From: Syntrophorhabdaceae bacterium
GTDB lineage: Bacteria; Desulfobacterota; Syntrophorhabdia; Syntrophorhabdales; Syntrophorhabdaceae
Length of the DNA stretch: 64,000 nucleotides
Direction of reading: 5' to 3'
Assembly (NCBI GenBank): GCA_028698615.1
Contig: JAQVWF010000002.1
Location: 62,001 to 126,000, forward strand
The stretch's first letter is position 1, and each line of letters opens with the position of its first letter. Below, piece after piece: positions 7,292-16,048 of the stretch. The position numbers were made by a program, and so were the translations under genes. The notes under the pieces were generated by a model, which was not told the DNA's origin, made no database searches, and worked only from the letters and a program-made list of their open reading frames with translations.

Positions 7292-7657
7292 ATGAGGAAG
7301 ACAATGATGTTGTTGATGGTTTTACTCGCGGGATCATTTCTGTGTGTGCCCTGGGGCGCTCTGGCCTTCAATCCTCAGGACGTTCAAAAGCTCAATGCCA
7401 CAAACAATTGCGGCAAATGTGACCTGTCCCAGACGAATCTTGCAGGCATTGATCTCTACGGGGCAGATCTGAACGGGGCGAACCTGAGCGGGGCTAACCT
7501 CAAGGGAACGCTATTCAATGATGCGGACCTCAGGGGAGCGAACCTGAAGGGGGCTTCGATGGACAAGGAGACGAACTTCTCCGGTGCAAAGCTCTCCGAT
7601 ACGATCTGGCCGGACGGCAGGAAGTGCAAATCAGGTTCCATGGGCAAATGCAAATAG
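7292..7657 (+). CDS. Exported pentapeptide-repeat protein
   Basis: A 121-residue protein with a signal peptide (residues 1-25, MRKTMMLLMVLLAGSFLCVP... ALA) and a short right-handed quadrilateral helix made of A(D/N)LxG repeats from residue 45 to 95: CDLSQTNLAGIDLYGADL, NGANLSGANLKGTLF and onwards. A CGKC motif at residues 40-43 and a second Cys pair near the C-terminus (KCKSGSMGKC) could form disulphides or bind metal in the periplasm. AGGAGG lies five bases before ATG 7292. The gene has its own promoter at 7129 and a leader with an attenuator-like hairpin. Function of such exported pentapeptide proteins is unknown. Confidence 0.85.
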   Translation: MRKTMMLLMVLLAGSFLCVPWGALAFNPQDVQKLNATNNCGKCDLSQTNLAGIDLYGADLNGANLSGANLKGTLFNDADLRGANLKGASMDKETNFSGAKLSDTIWPDGRKCKSGSMGKCK

Positions 7658-7741
7658 ATCAGGGGCCAATATACCCATAGACATTGACGGACCACCGGGT
7701 TAGACTAATGGGGTTTCACATAATCATAAAAGCGAGGCCCC

Positions 7742-8170
7742 ATGAGACATATTGCGACAGCAGTTCTTTTGTCAATCGTCATTATTCTGGCCGGTTGCTC
7801 CGGCAGCGGCGATAACGAACCGACCGCTAAGGATTATTACAAGAAGGCCTATCAATTTATCGATGCGGGCTATCCGGGAGAAGCCATCGATCTCCTCAAT
7901 ATCGCCATCAAAAAAGACCCCAACTATTTCGATGCCTATTACAACCGCGGTGTTGTTCATTATCTCATGAAGAACTACAGGGCGGCGATAGACGACCTGT
8001 CAAAGGCCATATCGATCGATCCCAATAGTTCAGAGGCCTACGCAAGCCGGGGAGAGGTGTACGAGATCATGAATGACGGCGAGAAGGCTTTTAACGATTA
8101 CAAAAGGGCCGCTCGGATGGGGAACAAAGGCGCACAGGATTATCTCAGGTCGAAGAACGCTTCCTGGTAG
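7742..8170 (+). CDS. TPR-repeat lipoprotein
   Basis: A 142-residue lipoprotein: signal peptide with lipobox LAGC (Cys19), then three tetratricopeptide repeats from residue 30 to 130 (AYQFIDAGYPGEAIDLLNIA, AYYNRGVVHYLMKNYRAAID, AYASRGEVYEIMNDGEKAFN). Such small TPR lipoproteins usually scaffold envelope complexes. GCGAGG precedes ATG 7742 by five bases. It follows the pentapeptide gene by 84 bases on the same strand and may share its transcript. The next gene is convergent. Confidence 0.87.
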   Translation: MRHIATAVLLSIVIILAGCSGSGDNEPTAKDYYKKAYQFIDAGYPGEAIDLLNIAIKKDPNYFDAYYNRGVVHYLMKNYRAAIDDLSKAISIDPNSSEAYASRGEVYEIMNDGEKAFNDYKRAARMGNKGAQDYLRSKNASW

Positions 8171-8172
8171 TC

Positions 8173-8256
8173 CTATTTCTTTTTGAACTTGCTGTAGATG
8201 TAATACGCCAGGATTCCCACCCCTGCCGCAAGCCACGCAACGGTGTATGTTTCCAT
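8173..8256 (-). CDS. Tiny one-helix membrane protein of 27 residues
   Basis: The reverse strand reads METYTVAWLAAGVGILAYY followed by IYSKFKKK: a single hydrophobic helix with a lysine-rich end. GGGGGGA lies seven to eight bases before ATG 8256, an unusually good ribosome site for so short a frame. It follows the second symporter gene but is separated from it by a bidirectional terminator at 8308-8339. It resembles the other small membrane partners of transporters in this window in size and topology, though not in sequence. Its stop lies two bases from the convergent TPR gene stop. Confidence 0.55.
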   Translation of the reverse strand: METYTVAWLAAGVGILAYYIYSKFKKK

Positions 8257-8307
8257 GTGTGTTCCCCCCGTAGTATCGTCAGATATGTCGCGGTTCCGTA
8301 AGGTAAT

Positions 8308-8339
8308 AAAAAGAGGGGCTTAAAAAAGCCCCTCTTTTT
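8308..8339. terminator. Bidirectional intrinsic terminator after the second symporter
   Basis: AAAAAGAGGGGCTT (8308-8321) and AAGCCCCTCTTTTT (8326-8339) form a 14-bp stem with a four-base loop and U tracts in both directions. It ends the leftward symporter transcript just after the stop at 8356. Confidence 0.85.
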
Positions 8340-8355
8340 CTCGAGTCTTGCAATA

Positions 8356-9927
8356 TCAGTTCTTTGCCGGGAAGAGTCTGTCGAGCAGTTCCTTCGAAGG
8401 CGCTTTCGTAACGGCGCTGACGACAAAATAGAGTACGCCGCAGCCGATGACGAGCCACCACTCGAATGTTCCCAGACCGATCTCTTTCTTGAAGAGAACC
8501 TTGTAGCCGCCAAAAATGCTCATGCCCGTGCCATAGAGAACGGTGACGAGTGCGCCCCACTTCGTGGCGCCTTTCCAGTAGTAGGAGACAGCGGTGACGA
8601 AAACGAAAATGGCGCCGAGACCCATCGCTGCGAGGCCCATGAAGATGGACAGAAGCGGCGGGGGATTGACCAGCGTCCAGTAGAAGGGCAGGAAGAGGAA
8701 GAGGGCGATGAAGAAATATCCGAGATAGAGCATCGATTTGTCGGATACCTGAGGCCACCAGAGCTTAACGACGTCCCTTGTGATATTGGCGCTCATGATG
8801 AAGACCATACCGGCGAGGGTGGAAAGAGCGGCCGCGAAAAGGCCCATGACATAGAGGGTCATCAGGGGAACGCCGCCGACAGCAAAGGCGAGTTCAGGCG
8901 CGGCAAGGTCGGCTGCCCAGGGTTTCACTTTCAGAAGGTTTGTCCCGTAGATCATCCTGGCAACAAGACCGTTGCTCGAGCAATCAAGCATGATGGGAAT
9001 ACCGGCAATGAGGAATACCACGGTGATCAGCGTCCAGTAGCCCCTCTTGCTTAGCGTGCCCATACCGAGGAACCGGCTTACGTTGTGGGGGAAGCCGATG
9101 GCCATGGTGAAGAATATCACCGGGGTGGCAAGAATACCGACCAGGCTCGAGAAGAGCTGGGTCGGTCCCACCTTTGGCAGTTCAGGCCTGATGAGCTTGA
9201 TGAGCGCGGGGCCCACCTTTGGTTCCATGTAGAGCTTTGCCGATATTTCATAAAAACCTCCGGCCCAGATGATGGCCCATATACCGAGAAGCGCCCCGAC
9301 AAAGCCGAGGAAGGCCCCCTGGAAGGCCATGGACCACTGGGTTCCCACGTAGCCGCCAAGGACCATGTAAAGCCAGGCGATAAATATGGAGAGAAGCAGG
9401 CACCATACTTCGGGCAGGCCCGTTGTGGCATACCACACACCGCCTGCCGCCTTGAGCTGGCCAACGGAATACATAAAGAGGAAATAGAGCATACAGACTG
9501 CGACAACGGTCTGGAGCATCTTGCTCTCAAACCGGCGTCCGATTGTCTCGGGCAACGTGGCCGCGCCGAGTTTTTTCGAGAAATCGGCTGTTTTCACCGC
9601 TGCAAGCCAGCAGCAGGGGATAAGGCCGAGCAAACTCCAGATCCCGGCAAACCACATGCCGGAAAAACCAACGGCGTATACGACGCCGGTGCTGCCGGCA
9701 AAGGCCCAACCTGAGAGGTAGGAAGCCGCCAGCGCACAGCCGGTGACGACAGGGCCGATGTCCCGTTTCCCGACGAGGTATTCGTCGAAGGACCCCTTCG
9801 TAATCCTTTTCTTGCTCATAACCCCGAGAATGATCGAGATAACGAGCAGGATCGCGACACCGATGCTGCCAAATATTGCCATCTCGGTTGATGGTTTTTG
9901 AAATTCAAGGTAGGTTATCGGGTTCAT
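8356..9927 (-). CDS. Sodium:solute symporter (SSS family), second copy
   Basis: A 523-residue carrier of about 13 helices, only distantly similar to the copy at 5300. Family marks include FDEYLVGKRDIGPVVTGCAL (residues about 48-67), TLPETIGRRFESKMLQT, STLAGMVFIMSANITRDVVK (sodium-site helix) and aromatic-rich C-terminal helices. The sequence WAFAGSTGVVYAVGFSGMWF near residue 75 is typical of the family. Start ATG 9927 overlaps the stop of the accessory gene as ATGA, with GGGGGTGG just upstream, so the pair is translationally coupled. An earlier in-frame ATG at 10011 lies inside the accessory gene and is rejected. Substrate unknown. Confidence 0.92.
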   Translation of the reverse strand: MNPITYLEFQKPSTEMAIFGSIGVAILLVISIILGVMSKKRITKGSFDEYLVGKRDIGPVVTGCALAASYLSGWAFAGSTGVVYAVGFSGMWFAGIWSLLGLIPCCWLAAVKTADFSKKLGAATLPETIGRRFESKMLQTVVAVCMLYFLFMYSVGQLKAAGGVWYATTGLPEVWCLLLSIFIAWLYMVLGGYVGTQWSMAFQGAFLGFVGALLGIWAIIWAGGFYEISAKLYMEPKVGPALIKLIRPELPKVGPTQLFSSLVGILATPVIFFTMAIGFPHNVSRFLGMGTLSKRGYWTLITVVFLIAGIPIMLDCSSNGLVARMIYGTNLLKVKPWAADLAAPELAFAVGGVPLMTLYVMGLFAAALSTLAGMVFIMSANITRDVVKLWWPQVSDKSMLYLGYFFIALFLFLPFYWTLVNPPPLLSIFMGLAAMGLGAIFVFVTAVSYYWKGATKWGALVTVLYGTGMSIFGGYKVLFKKEIGLGTFEWWLVIGCGVLYFVVSAVTKAPSKELLDRLFPAKN

Positions 9928-10076
9928 TCCTTCCACCCCCTTGTTATAAGCCAGGTGCCAATAAACGTCATGAGAAAGAGTCCGATGATCAAGACCCACC
10001 ATACGTACCATGGATGCATTAAGACCGATGCATCAGGAAGCGTAACAGGCGGTAAAACTGCTGCTGTTGGCTGCAT
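9924..10076 (-). CDS. Small accessory protein of the second symporter (50 aa)
   Basis: The reverse strand encodes MQPTAAVLPPVTLPDASVLM followed by HPWYVWWVLIIGLFLMTFIG and TWLITRGWKE: a proline-rich N-terminus and one hydrophobic helix (residues 23-45). GGGGG lies five bases before ATG 10076, and the stop overlaps the symporter start by four bases (ATGA). Position and size match the accessory protein of the other symporter, but the sequences are not alike apart from the helix and the positive W(N/K)xG-like end. Probably a regulatory or stabilising subunit of the transporter. Confidence 0.78.
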   Translation of the reverse strand: MQPTAAVLPPVTLPDASVLMHPWYVWWVLIIGLFLMTFIGTWLITRGWKE

Positions 10077-10179
10077 AATAACCCCCTTTGCGTTTTTAAA
10101 AACACATATCCCTTAATGAAGGTAAATCCCACCTCCTTTCGGCAAATTTTTTTTAAAAGAGGACACGTTAAAAATAGAA

Positions 10180-10202
10180 ACCGTTGTTGTTGCACCAACG
10201 GT
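10180..10202 (-). repeat. Hairpin in the leader of the second symporter operon
   Basis: ACCGTTG (10180-10186) and CAACGGT (10196-10202) form a perfect 7-bp stem with a nine-base loop. It lies about 105 bases upstream of the accessory gene start, within the 333-base gap 10077-10409. The A/T-rich stretch at 10240-10275 is the likely promoter region for leftward transcription; I see no other feature in this gap. Confidence 0.35.
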
Positions 10203-10409
10203 AAAGATATAGTGGTGAACTTGATGTTCCAAACGCCCCCTTCCCCTTTATAATAATAAATCATAGTGTTCTAAGGAAAAAAGTCAAGAAAAAAATCCTC
10301 GCCCTGAGCCGCGCAGAATAAGACCAGCAAAGGAACTATGCTACATATCAACGGGATGTGGCAACATTGTACCAAAAAGCATTTGCGCCACCGCCGACCG
10401 CGGGATGCC

Positions 10410-13400
10410 CTAGAGCCTTACTGATACGGTTTTTGAGATGCCCTGTTCCTCCATGGTTATGCCGTATATCATGTCGGAATATTCCATGGTTATCCTGTTG
10501 TGGGTGATGAAGATGATCTGTGATTTGAGACTCATGCCCCGTATAATGTCGAGGAGGCCCGCGAGGTTCGCGTCGTCGAGGGGAGCGTCTATCTCGTCCA
10601 TGAGGGCGAAGGGGCTTGGCTTTGTGTCCATCAGTGCCAGAAGGAACGCAAGCGATATGAGGGCCTTTTCACCGCCGGACAGAAGCTCCATCCTGGTGAC
10701 CTTTTTCCCGGGAGGCTGGACGAAGAGATCGACGCCGGCCTGTTCCGCGTTGATCGCCAGGTATCCCTTGCCGCCCTTGAAAAGAAGATCGGTGAACCGG
10801 ATGAAGGCGGTGTTGACCTTGTCGAAGGTTTCCGTGAAAAGTTCCCTGGTGAACTGGTCGATCTTCGTTATCGTCTTTTTGAGGGATTCCATCGCGGCGA
10901 TGAGGTCTTCCTTCTGTTTGTCCAGGAAAGATATCCGCTCCCTCAATTCAAGATATTCCTTTTCGGCCCTGAAATTGATCTCCCCCATCCCGGCGATCCT
11001 TTCGGTGAGCGATTCCCGTTCTTCCTCAATATTTGCAGGCAGCTGTACCGATATCTCGTCCGGTTCTCCGATATTGTATGTATCTCTCAGGTGTTCGATT
11101 ATGGTCAGGCGTTTTTCCTCGAGAACGGCCAGATCTTTTTCGGCATTCTCTTTTCTGGCGCGGACCCTTTCCATCTCCTTCGCGGCGGCATCGATGGATT
11201 CCTGGAGCGTCTGTTTCTGAGCGTGGAGAGTGCCGAGCATTGTCTTGAGCTCTTCGTATCTCGCGACATGTTTCTGCAGTTCCGATCGAAGCTCGTCGTA
11301 GGAGCGTTCAAGGTATTTCGTCTTCTGGGTGCGGCCCTCGATATCGTGCTCTATCGCGGCGAACCTTTCCTTGAGCCCCTTCGCCTGGCCCGTGAGTGAC
11401 CTGATGGCGGCGCCGGAGCGTTCCCGGTTATCACTCAAGGACTTGAGCGTGTTCGTCTTTCTTTCGATCTCGATCGTAACGCCATGCCATGCGGATTGGG
11501 CCGCTTCATATTCCTTTTTCAATCCGGCCAGCGTTTCTCTCAGGCGGGTCATAGATGTTTCTACGCCGGCCTTTTCCTCTTCGTAGTGCCTCCGCTGCGC
11601 ATCAAGCTCTTCCCGTGCCCCGGGGCCGGTGTCATCCGGGGATTCGGCGACGGCTTCCAGCGCGGCAAGCCTGTCGGCCGTGTTTTTCCACTGAGCGTCG
11701 GCCATGAGGAGGTCCTTTTCGAGGGCCTTCACCCTCCCCTCCTGTGCCTCACGGTCGCTGCGGGCGGAGCGGCATCTCCCATCGCAGGCCTCGAGGATGG
11801 GCCTGAGAGCCGCCAGTGCGCGGTCATGGCTTTCTGTGTCGGCCGACAACGTCTGGAGCTCTTTCTCGAGCTTCAGCTTCTCCTTGAACTGTCTCACGTC
11901 TATCTTCTTCGAACCCGTTCCACTCAGGATGATGCCCCGGGAATCGACATAGATATCGTCGTTGATGAATATGCCCTGTTCGCCGCCGGCCACCCGTGAC
12001 AGGGCCTCCTCGATGCCGGTTATCCATGCGATATCGACCTCGACGTCGTCCCCCGCTTTCCTGAAGATCCCCCCGGGTGAGAAGAATATACGGTTGCCTT
12101 CCCGCTCCTGCACCGCCGAGGCCACAGATTCGATGGAGTCATTCTTCATGACCTCGTATTCGAGCTCTTCGGAAAAAAATCTTTCCAGGGCTTTGATCTT
12201 CCCCTCGTCGACCTTTATCAGGTTGACGAGGCGGTCCTCCGCGCGCGTCGCATCCCGGGAGCCCTCTATGTAACCCCCAAGCTGTTTCAGGAATTCTTCC
12301 TTGACACGCTTCTCACCTTTCGTGCTCTCGGCGAGCCCCTTGAGCCTTTCCATCTCGCGCAGCGTGCTTTCTCTCTCCGCCAGCAGGGCCGATTCCCGCA
12401 CGGAAAGGGACTCCTTCTCCTGAAGCGCATCGCGAAGGGAATCGTGAAGGGCCTTGCGCTTTCCGTCCAGGGATGCGAGGAGTGTCTCAAGTTCTCTGCG
12501 CTCGGTCGCCTGACGCTCGATGCGTTTCTGCCTTTCCTGTGCCAGCCTTTCAATTTCGGCGATTCTGTTTCGTGTCTCCGTAAGGGAACTCATGGAAACG
12601 AAGAGCTTTGTCCGCGATTCCTCAAGCGTTCTTTCGTGCTCCTCGATGTTTGCCTTGAATCCCTGTGCTACCTGGCGTGTCCTGGCCTCCTTTTCCCTCT
12701 CTTCCATGAGTTCGCCCGTCAAGGTTCCGCTTTTCTCCTCAAGGGTGTTTATCTCGTTCTCATGCCGCGCCGTTTCGGCTGTGATAGAGGCTTCCTCTTC
12801 GGAAAGTCCTTTCAGGGAGGCTTGAAGACGCTTCACCTCATTGCCCAGGTATTCTATCTCGAGAAGGCGGCTCTCCATGTCCTTCTCCTTGCTTTTCAGG
12901 TCGACTTCCAGCTGGCGGATAATGCTGTCGGTGAGGGAGAACTCGCTTTCCTTCGCCTCGAACTCTTCCTTGAGCGTGGACCTGTCGGCTTCCTTTTGCA
13001 GGATCTCTTCCTCGAGGTCGACCTGCCGCTCGCGGACCTTCGTCATTCGTTTGCGAAGTTTCGCATAGCCGTCAAGAAGGAGCTGCCTGTCTATCTCGTG
13101 GAGCCTGTCGGCAAGTTCCTGATATGCCTTCCATCTTTCCCATTCCTGCTCGGCCTTGGCGAAAGAAGCGGTGACCTCCCGGTAAACGTCCTCTACGCGC
13201 TCGAGGTTCGATGTCGTTTCCTCCATGCGGTGGACGGCGTCGCGCTTTTTTTCTTCGAACCTTGTTATGCCGCTTGCTTCTTCGATAACGATGCGCCTCT
13301 CGGCGGGCTTCATGTTGATGAGGGCCTCGATGCGCCCCTGTTCGATGATGGCATAGGAATTCGTGCCGAGGCCCGTTCCCAGGAAGGCATCCTGCACGTC

Positions 13401-13745
13401 TTTGAGCCGGACGATCTTGCCGTTCAGGGAATACTCGTTCGTGCCGTCCCTGTATATCCGTCTCTTGACGATGAATTCCCTGTCGTCCTCGGTGAGATCG
13501 AGGGTCACCTCGGCGATGTTCACGGGTCGTTTCCCGTTGCTGCCGTGGAAGATGACATCTCCCATGTCCTTGACCCTGAGGCTTTTCGTGCCTCTTTCAC
13601 CGAGTACCCATACGATGGCGTCGACTATGTTGCTCTTGCCGCAGCCGTTGGGGCCGACTATGGACGTGATGCCTTCACCGAACTGGAAGACGGTGCGGTT
13701 GAGGAATGATTTGAAACCGAAAATTTCGAGTCTGGCCAGTTTCAT
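10410..13745 (-). CDS. smc: Chromosome segregation protein SMC
   Basis: Structural maintenance of chromosomes ATPase of 1111 residues that forms the ScpAB condensin. Walker A GPNGCGKSN is at residues 31-39. Two long coiled coils (about 165-480 and 640-930) flank a hinge near residues 490-630. The ABC signature LLSGGEKALISLAFLLAL is at about 1021-1038 and Walker B FALMDEIDAPLDD at about 1046-1058, with the switch His in FITHNR. The length is slightly under the usual 1150-1190. The start codon shares one base with the gltX1 stop (TAATG), so smc follows gltX1 in one operon. scpA and scpB are not in the window. Confidence 0.96.
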   Translation of the reverse strand: MKLARLEIFGFKSFLNRTVFQFGEGITSIVGPNGCGKSNIVDAIVWVLGERGTKSLRVKDMGDVIFHGSNGKRPVNIAEVTLDLTEDDREFIVKRRIYRDGTNEYSLNGKIVRLKDVQDAFLGTGLGTNSYAIIEQGRIEALINMKPAERRIVIEEASGITRFEEKKRDAVHRMEETTSNLERVEDVYREVTASFAKAEQEWERWKAYQELADRLHEIDRQLLLDGYAKLRKRMTKVRERQVDLEEEILQKEADRSTLKEEFEAKESEFSLTDSIIRQLEVDLKSKEKDMESRLLEIEYLGNEVKRLQASLKGLSEEEASITAETARHENEINTLEEKSGTLTGELMEEREKEARTRQVAQGFKANIEEHERTLEESRTKLFVSMSSLTETRNRIAEIERLAQERQKRIERQATERRELETLLASLDGKRKALHDSLRDALQEKESLSVRESALLAERESTLREMERLKGLAESTKGEKRVKEEFLKQLGGYIEGSRDATRAEDRLVNLIKVDEGKIKALERFFSEELEYEVMKNDSIESVASAVQEREGNRIFFSPGGIFRKAGDDVEVDIAWITGIEEALSRVAGGEQGIFINDDIYVDSRGIILSGTGSKKIDVRQFKEKLKLEKELQTLSADTESHDRALAALRPILEACDGRCRSARSDREAQEGRVKALEKDLLMADAQWKNTADRLAALEAVAESPDDTGPGAREELDAQRRHYEEEKAGVETSMTRLRETLAGLKKEYEAAQSAWHGVTIEIERKTNTLKSLSDNRERSGAAIRSLTGQAKGLKERFAAIEHDIEGRTQKTKYLERSYDELRSELQKHVARYEELKTMLGTLHAQKQTLQESIDAAAKEMERVRARKENAEKDLAVLEEKRLTIIEHLRDTYNIGEPDEISVQLPANIEEERESLTERIAGMGEINFRAEKEYLELRERISFLDKQKEDLIAAMESLKKTITKIDQFTRELFTETFDKVNTAFIRFTDLLFKGGKGYLAINAEQAGVDLFVQPPGKKVTRMELLSGGEKALISLAFLLALMDTKPSPFALMDEIDAPLDDANLAGLLDIIRGMSLKSQIIFITHNRITMEYSDMIYGITMEEQGISKTVSVRL

Positions 13746-15145
13746 TAAATCGATTCAATAGCTCGCGATATTCTCTTCTCGACGGTCCCTTTTCCCAGAA
13801 TAGCGATGACCTCGAATATCCCGGGGCTTACGGTCCTGCCGCAAAGGGCGACTCTGACAGGCTGGATGATTCCGACGGGCTTGGCATTGTATTTCTTTGT
13901 CAATCCCTCGATGAGCGCCTTGAGAGCCCCCTCTTCGTCCATGGAGGCGAGACCCTTGAGGCCTTCGACAAAATCGACAAGAATAGGTTTAGTTGCGACG
14001 GTGAGGAATTTTGCACGGGCGGCCTCGTCGAAGCAGGGATCGTCGAGGAAGAAGTATTCCGCCATCTGCGCCATTTCCTTCAGGGTCCTTGCGCGCTCGC
14101 GAAGGCTGACCACGATCCGGACAAGCCGGTCGTCGCAGGAGGCCTTTATCCCCGCGCTTTCGAGAAACGGCACGAGTCTTAGAGCAATGTCCTCCGCGGG
14201 AAGGGTCTTCAGGTAATGGCAGTTGAGCCACGTGAGTTTGTCCATGTCGAAGACGGACGGCGATCTTCCCACGTTGGGAAGATCGAATTTCTCGATCAGT
14301 TCCTGTTGCGTGAATATCTCCTGGTCGCCGTATGCCCAACCGAGCCGTGCCAGGTAATTCATAAGCGCCTCGGGTAAAAAGCCGTCGTTGCGATATTCGA
14401 GGAGCGACGTGGCGCCGTGTCTCTTGCTCAGGCGCGTCTTGTCTTTTCCGTGGATGAGGGGCGCATGGGCGAACTGGGGGACGGGATATTTCAGCGCCTC
14501 GTAGATGAGGATCTGCCGCGGTGTGTTGTTGATGTGGTCGTCGCCGCGGACGATGTGGGTGACGCCCATGAGGGCGTCATCAACGACGACGGTAAAGTTG
14601 TATGTTGGTGTCCTGTCGGTGCGAAAGATTATGAGGTCGTCGAGCTCCTCGCATTTAAAGGTGATGGTGCCGCGAATGAGGTCGGTGAAGCTGACCTCCC
14701 CGGTCAGGGGACTGCGGAAGCGGACGACAAAGGGTTTGCCTTCATGCGAGGTGTCATCGGCGGGAAGGTCCCGGCAGGTCCCGTCATAATGGGGTTTGCC
14801 TCCCTCCTTCAACGCCTTTTTCCTCTTTTCCTCGAGCATCTCGGCAGTGCAATAACATTTGTACGCATGTCCCGTGTCAAGGAGCCTGAACGCATGTTCC
14901 CGGTAGATGTCCATCCGGTCCATCTGGTAGTAAGGGCCTTCGTCCCAGTGAATGCCGAGCCATGAAAGGCCGCCGAGGATGTCCTTCACGTATTCATCTT
15001 TCGAGCGCTCGACGTCCGTGTCCTCTATCCTCAGAACAAAGACGCCCCCGTGATGTTTCGCGTAGAGATAATTGAAAAGGGCGGTCCTGGCGCCGCCTAT
15101 GTGGAGGTTCCCCGTTGGACTCGGCGCGAACCTTGACTTGACCAT
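13745..15145 (-). CDS. gltX: Glutamyl-tRNA synthetase, copy 1
   Basis: Class I synthetase that charges tRNA-Glu, 466 residues. The HIGH-like motif is in FAPSPTGNLHIGGARTALF near residue 5-23, and the KMSKS-like motif is RLSKRHGAT near residue 243. The central insertion has RGDDHINNTPRQILIYEAL. ATG 15145 is chosen because GGAGGA lies seven bases upstream and homology starts there; an open frame continues upstream to 15511 but that part is antisense to the ankyrin gene. A second gltX lies at 18844. In bacteria with two copies, one often charges tRNA-Gln for GatCAB; which one does so here cannot be read directly. Confidence 0.95.
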   Translation of the reverse strand: MVKSRFAPSPTGNLHIGGARTALFNYLYAKHHGGVFVLRIEDTDVERSKDEYVKDILGGLSWLGIHWDEGPYYQMDRMDIYREHAFRLLDTGHAYKCYCTAEMLEEKRKKALKEGGKPHYDGTCRDLPADDTSHEGKPFVVRFRSPLTGEVSFTDLIRGTITFKCEELDDLIIFRTDRTPTYNFTVVVDDALMGVTHIVRGDDHINNTPRQILIYEALKYPVPQFAHAPLIHGKDKTRLSKRHGATSLLEYRNDGFLPEALMNYLARLGWAYGDQEIFTQQELIEKFDLPNVGRSPSVFDMDKLTWLNCHYLKTLPAEDIALRLVPFLESAGIKASCDDRLVRIVVSLRERARTLKEMAQMAEYFFLDDPCFDEAARAKFLTVATKPILVDFVEGLKGLASMDEEGALKALIEGLTKKYNAKPVGIIQPVRVALCGRTVSPGIFEVIAILGKGTVEKRISRAIESI

Positions 15146-15280
15146 TATGATGTCCTCCAGATAAAGATTGTAGTGATTATAAAGGAAAAGTCCGCCGGCA
15201 TCAATCCATTTTTCAAAAGGCGTCTGCGCATATCTCCCCCCGAACCCCCGAAAAAAATCACCATTTGTTCTGCGGTGGTA

Positions 15281-15293
15281 TATAATTATCCAA
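15281..15293 (+). promoter_or_regulatory. Promoter -10 immediately before a GTG start (leaderless candidate)
   Basis: A perfect TATAAT at 15281-15286 lies seven bases before GTG 15294, and there is no ribosome site. Transcription would begin at or next to the start codon. No convincing -35 is visible at the right distance. Confidence 0.45.
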
Positions 15294-15899
15294 GTGGAAA
15301 GTATATTTTCAAGTGAATTGATCACGGCAAGTGAAAACGGTGACCTGGAGAGCGTCGTCCAGTTCATCAGCAAGGGTGCTGACGTCGACAGTGTAGACCA
15401 TAACGGAAATACTCCCCTCATGTATGCAGCGATGCACGGGTTCACGGACACGGCACGTTTCCTGGTAGATAATGGTGCGGATGTCAATGCGAGGAATGCA
15501 ATGGGTGTCACCCCCCTTATCTATGCCTGCAGGAACAACCAGGTCGGCGTGCTGAGGTTTCTCGTCTCCCGGGCCGCCGATGTCAATGTTCTCGACAAAG
15601 ATGGCGGCACGGCCCTTACCTTCGCAAGCAAGAGCGGCCACCTGGAGATCGTCAGGCTCCTCGTTGAGCACGGCGCGGACCTCAATGCCCGCGACCGTGA
15701 AGGTGATACGCCTCTCATGTGCGCCATCAACAACAAGTTTGCCGGCATAATCAACTTCCTCATCAGTCGGGGAGGCGATCTGACCGCTATGAACACACAC
15801 GACAAGACCGCTCTCGATCTCGCCAGCGAAAAAGGGCTCCCGAGGGTCGTCAACGACATAAAGTTCAAACTCCTGGAAAGGCAAAAACAGGTATCCTGA
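15294..15899 (+). CDS. Ankyrin-repeat protein
   Basis: A 201-residue cytoplasmic protein made of about five ankyrin repeats of 33 residues, each with the GxTPLMYAAxxG and (V/L)xxLLxxGADVNxx pattern: NGNTPLMYAAMHGFTDTARF, MGVTPLIYACRNNQVGVLRF, GGTALTFASKSGHLEIVRL, EGDTPLMCAINNKFAGIINF and DKTALDLASEKGLPRVV. No other domain and no signal peptide. The GTG start at 15294 gives a natural repeat-capping N-terminus (SELITASENGDLESVVQF). It has no partner gene next to it and is divergent from gltX1. Likely a protein-binding module. Confidence 0.85.
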   Translation: MESIFSSELITASENGDLESVVQFISKGADVDSVDHNGNTPLMYAAMHGFTDTARFLVDNGADVNARNAMGVTPLIYACRNNQVGVLRFLVSRAADVNVLDKDGGTALTFASKSGHLEIVRLLVEHGADLNARDREGDTPLMCAINNKFAGIINFLISRGGDLTAMNTHDKTALDLASEKGLPRVVNDIKFKLLERQKQVS

Positions 15900-16048
15900 A
15901 CCCCCCGGGTTTTTCCCCGATAAGCAGGGGTCAAGCCTTGAATTCTTTACGGATTATCGCATAATAACAATTACTTATTTAATTTTTCTCAACATTATGC
16001 TACAATATGGCAACCTAGCCGAAAAACGCTGAAAATATCGGAGGCGTA

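Noticed and set aside
15146-15511. N-terminal extension of gltX1 up to 15511
   Set aside because: This part is antisense to the ankyrin gene, homology to GluRS starts at 15145, and GGAGGA stands before that ATG.
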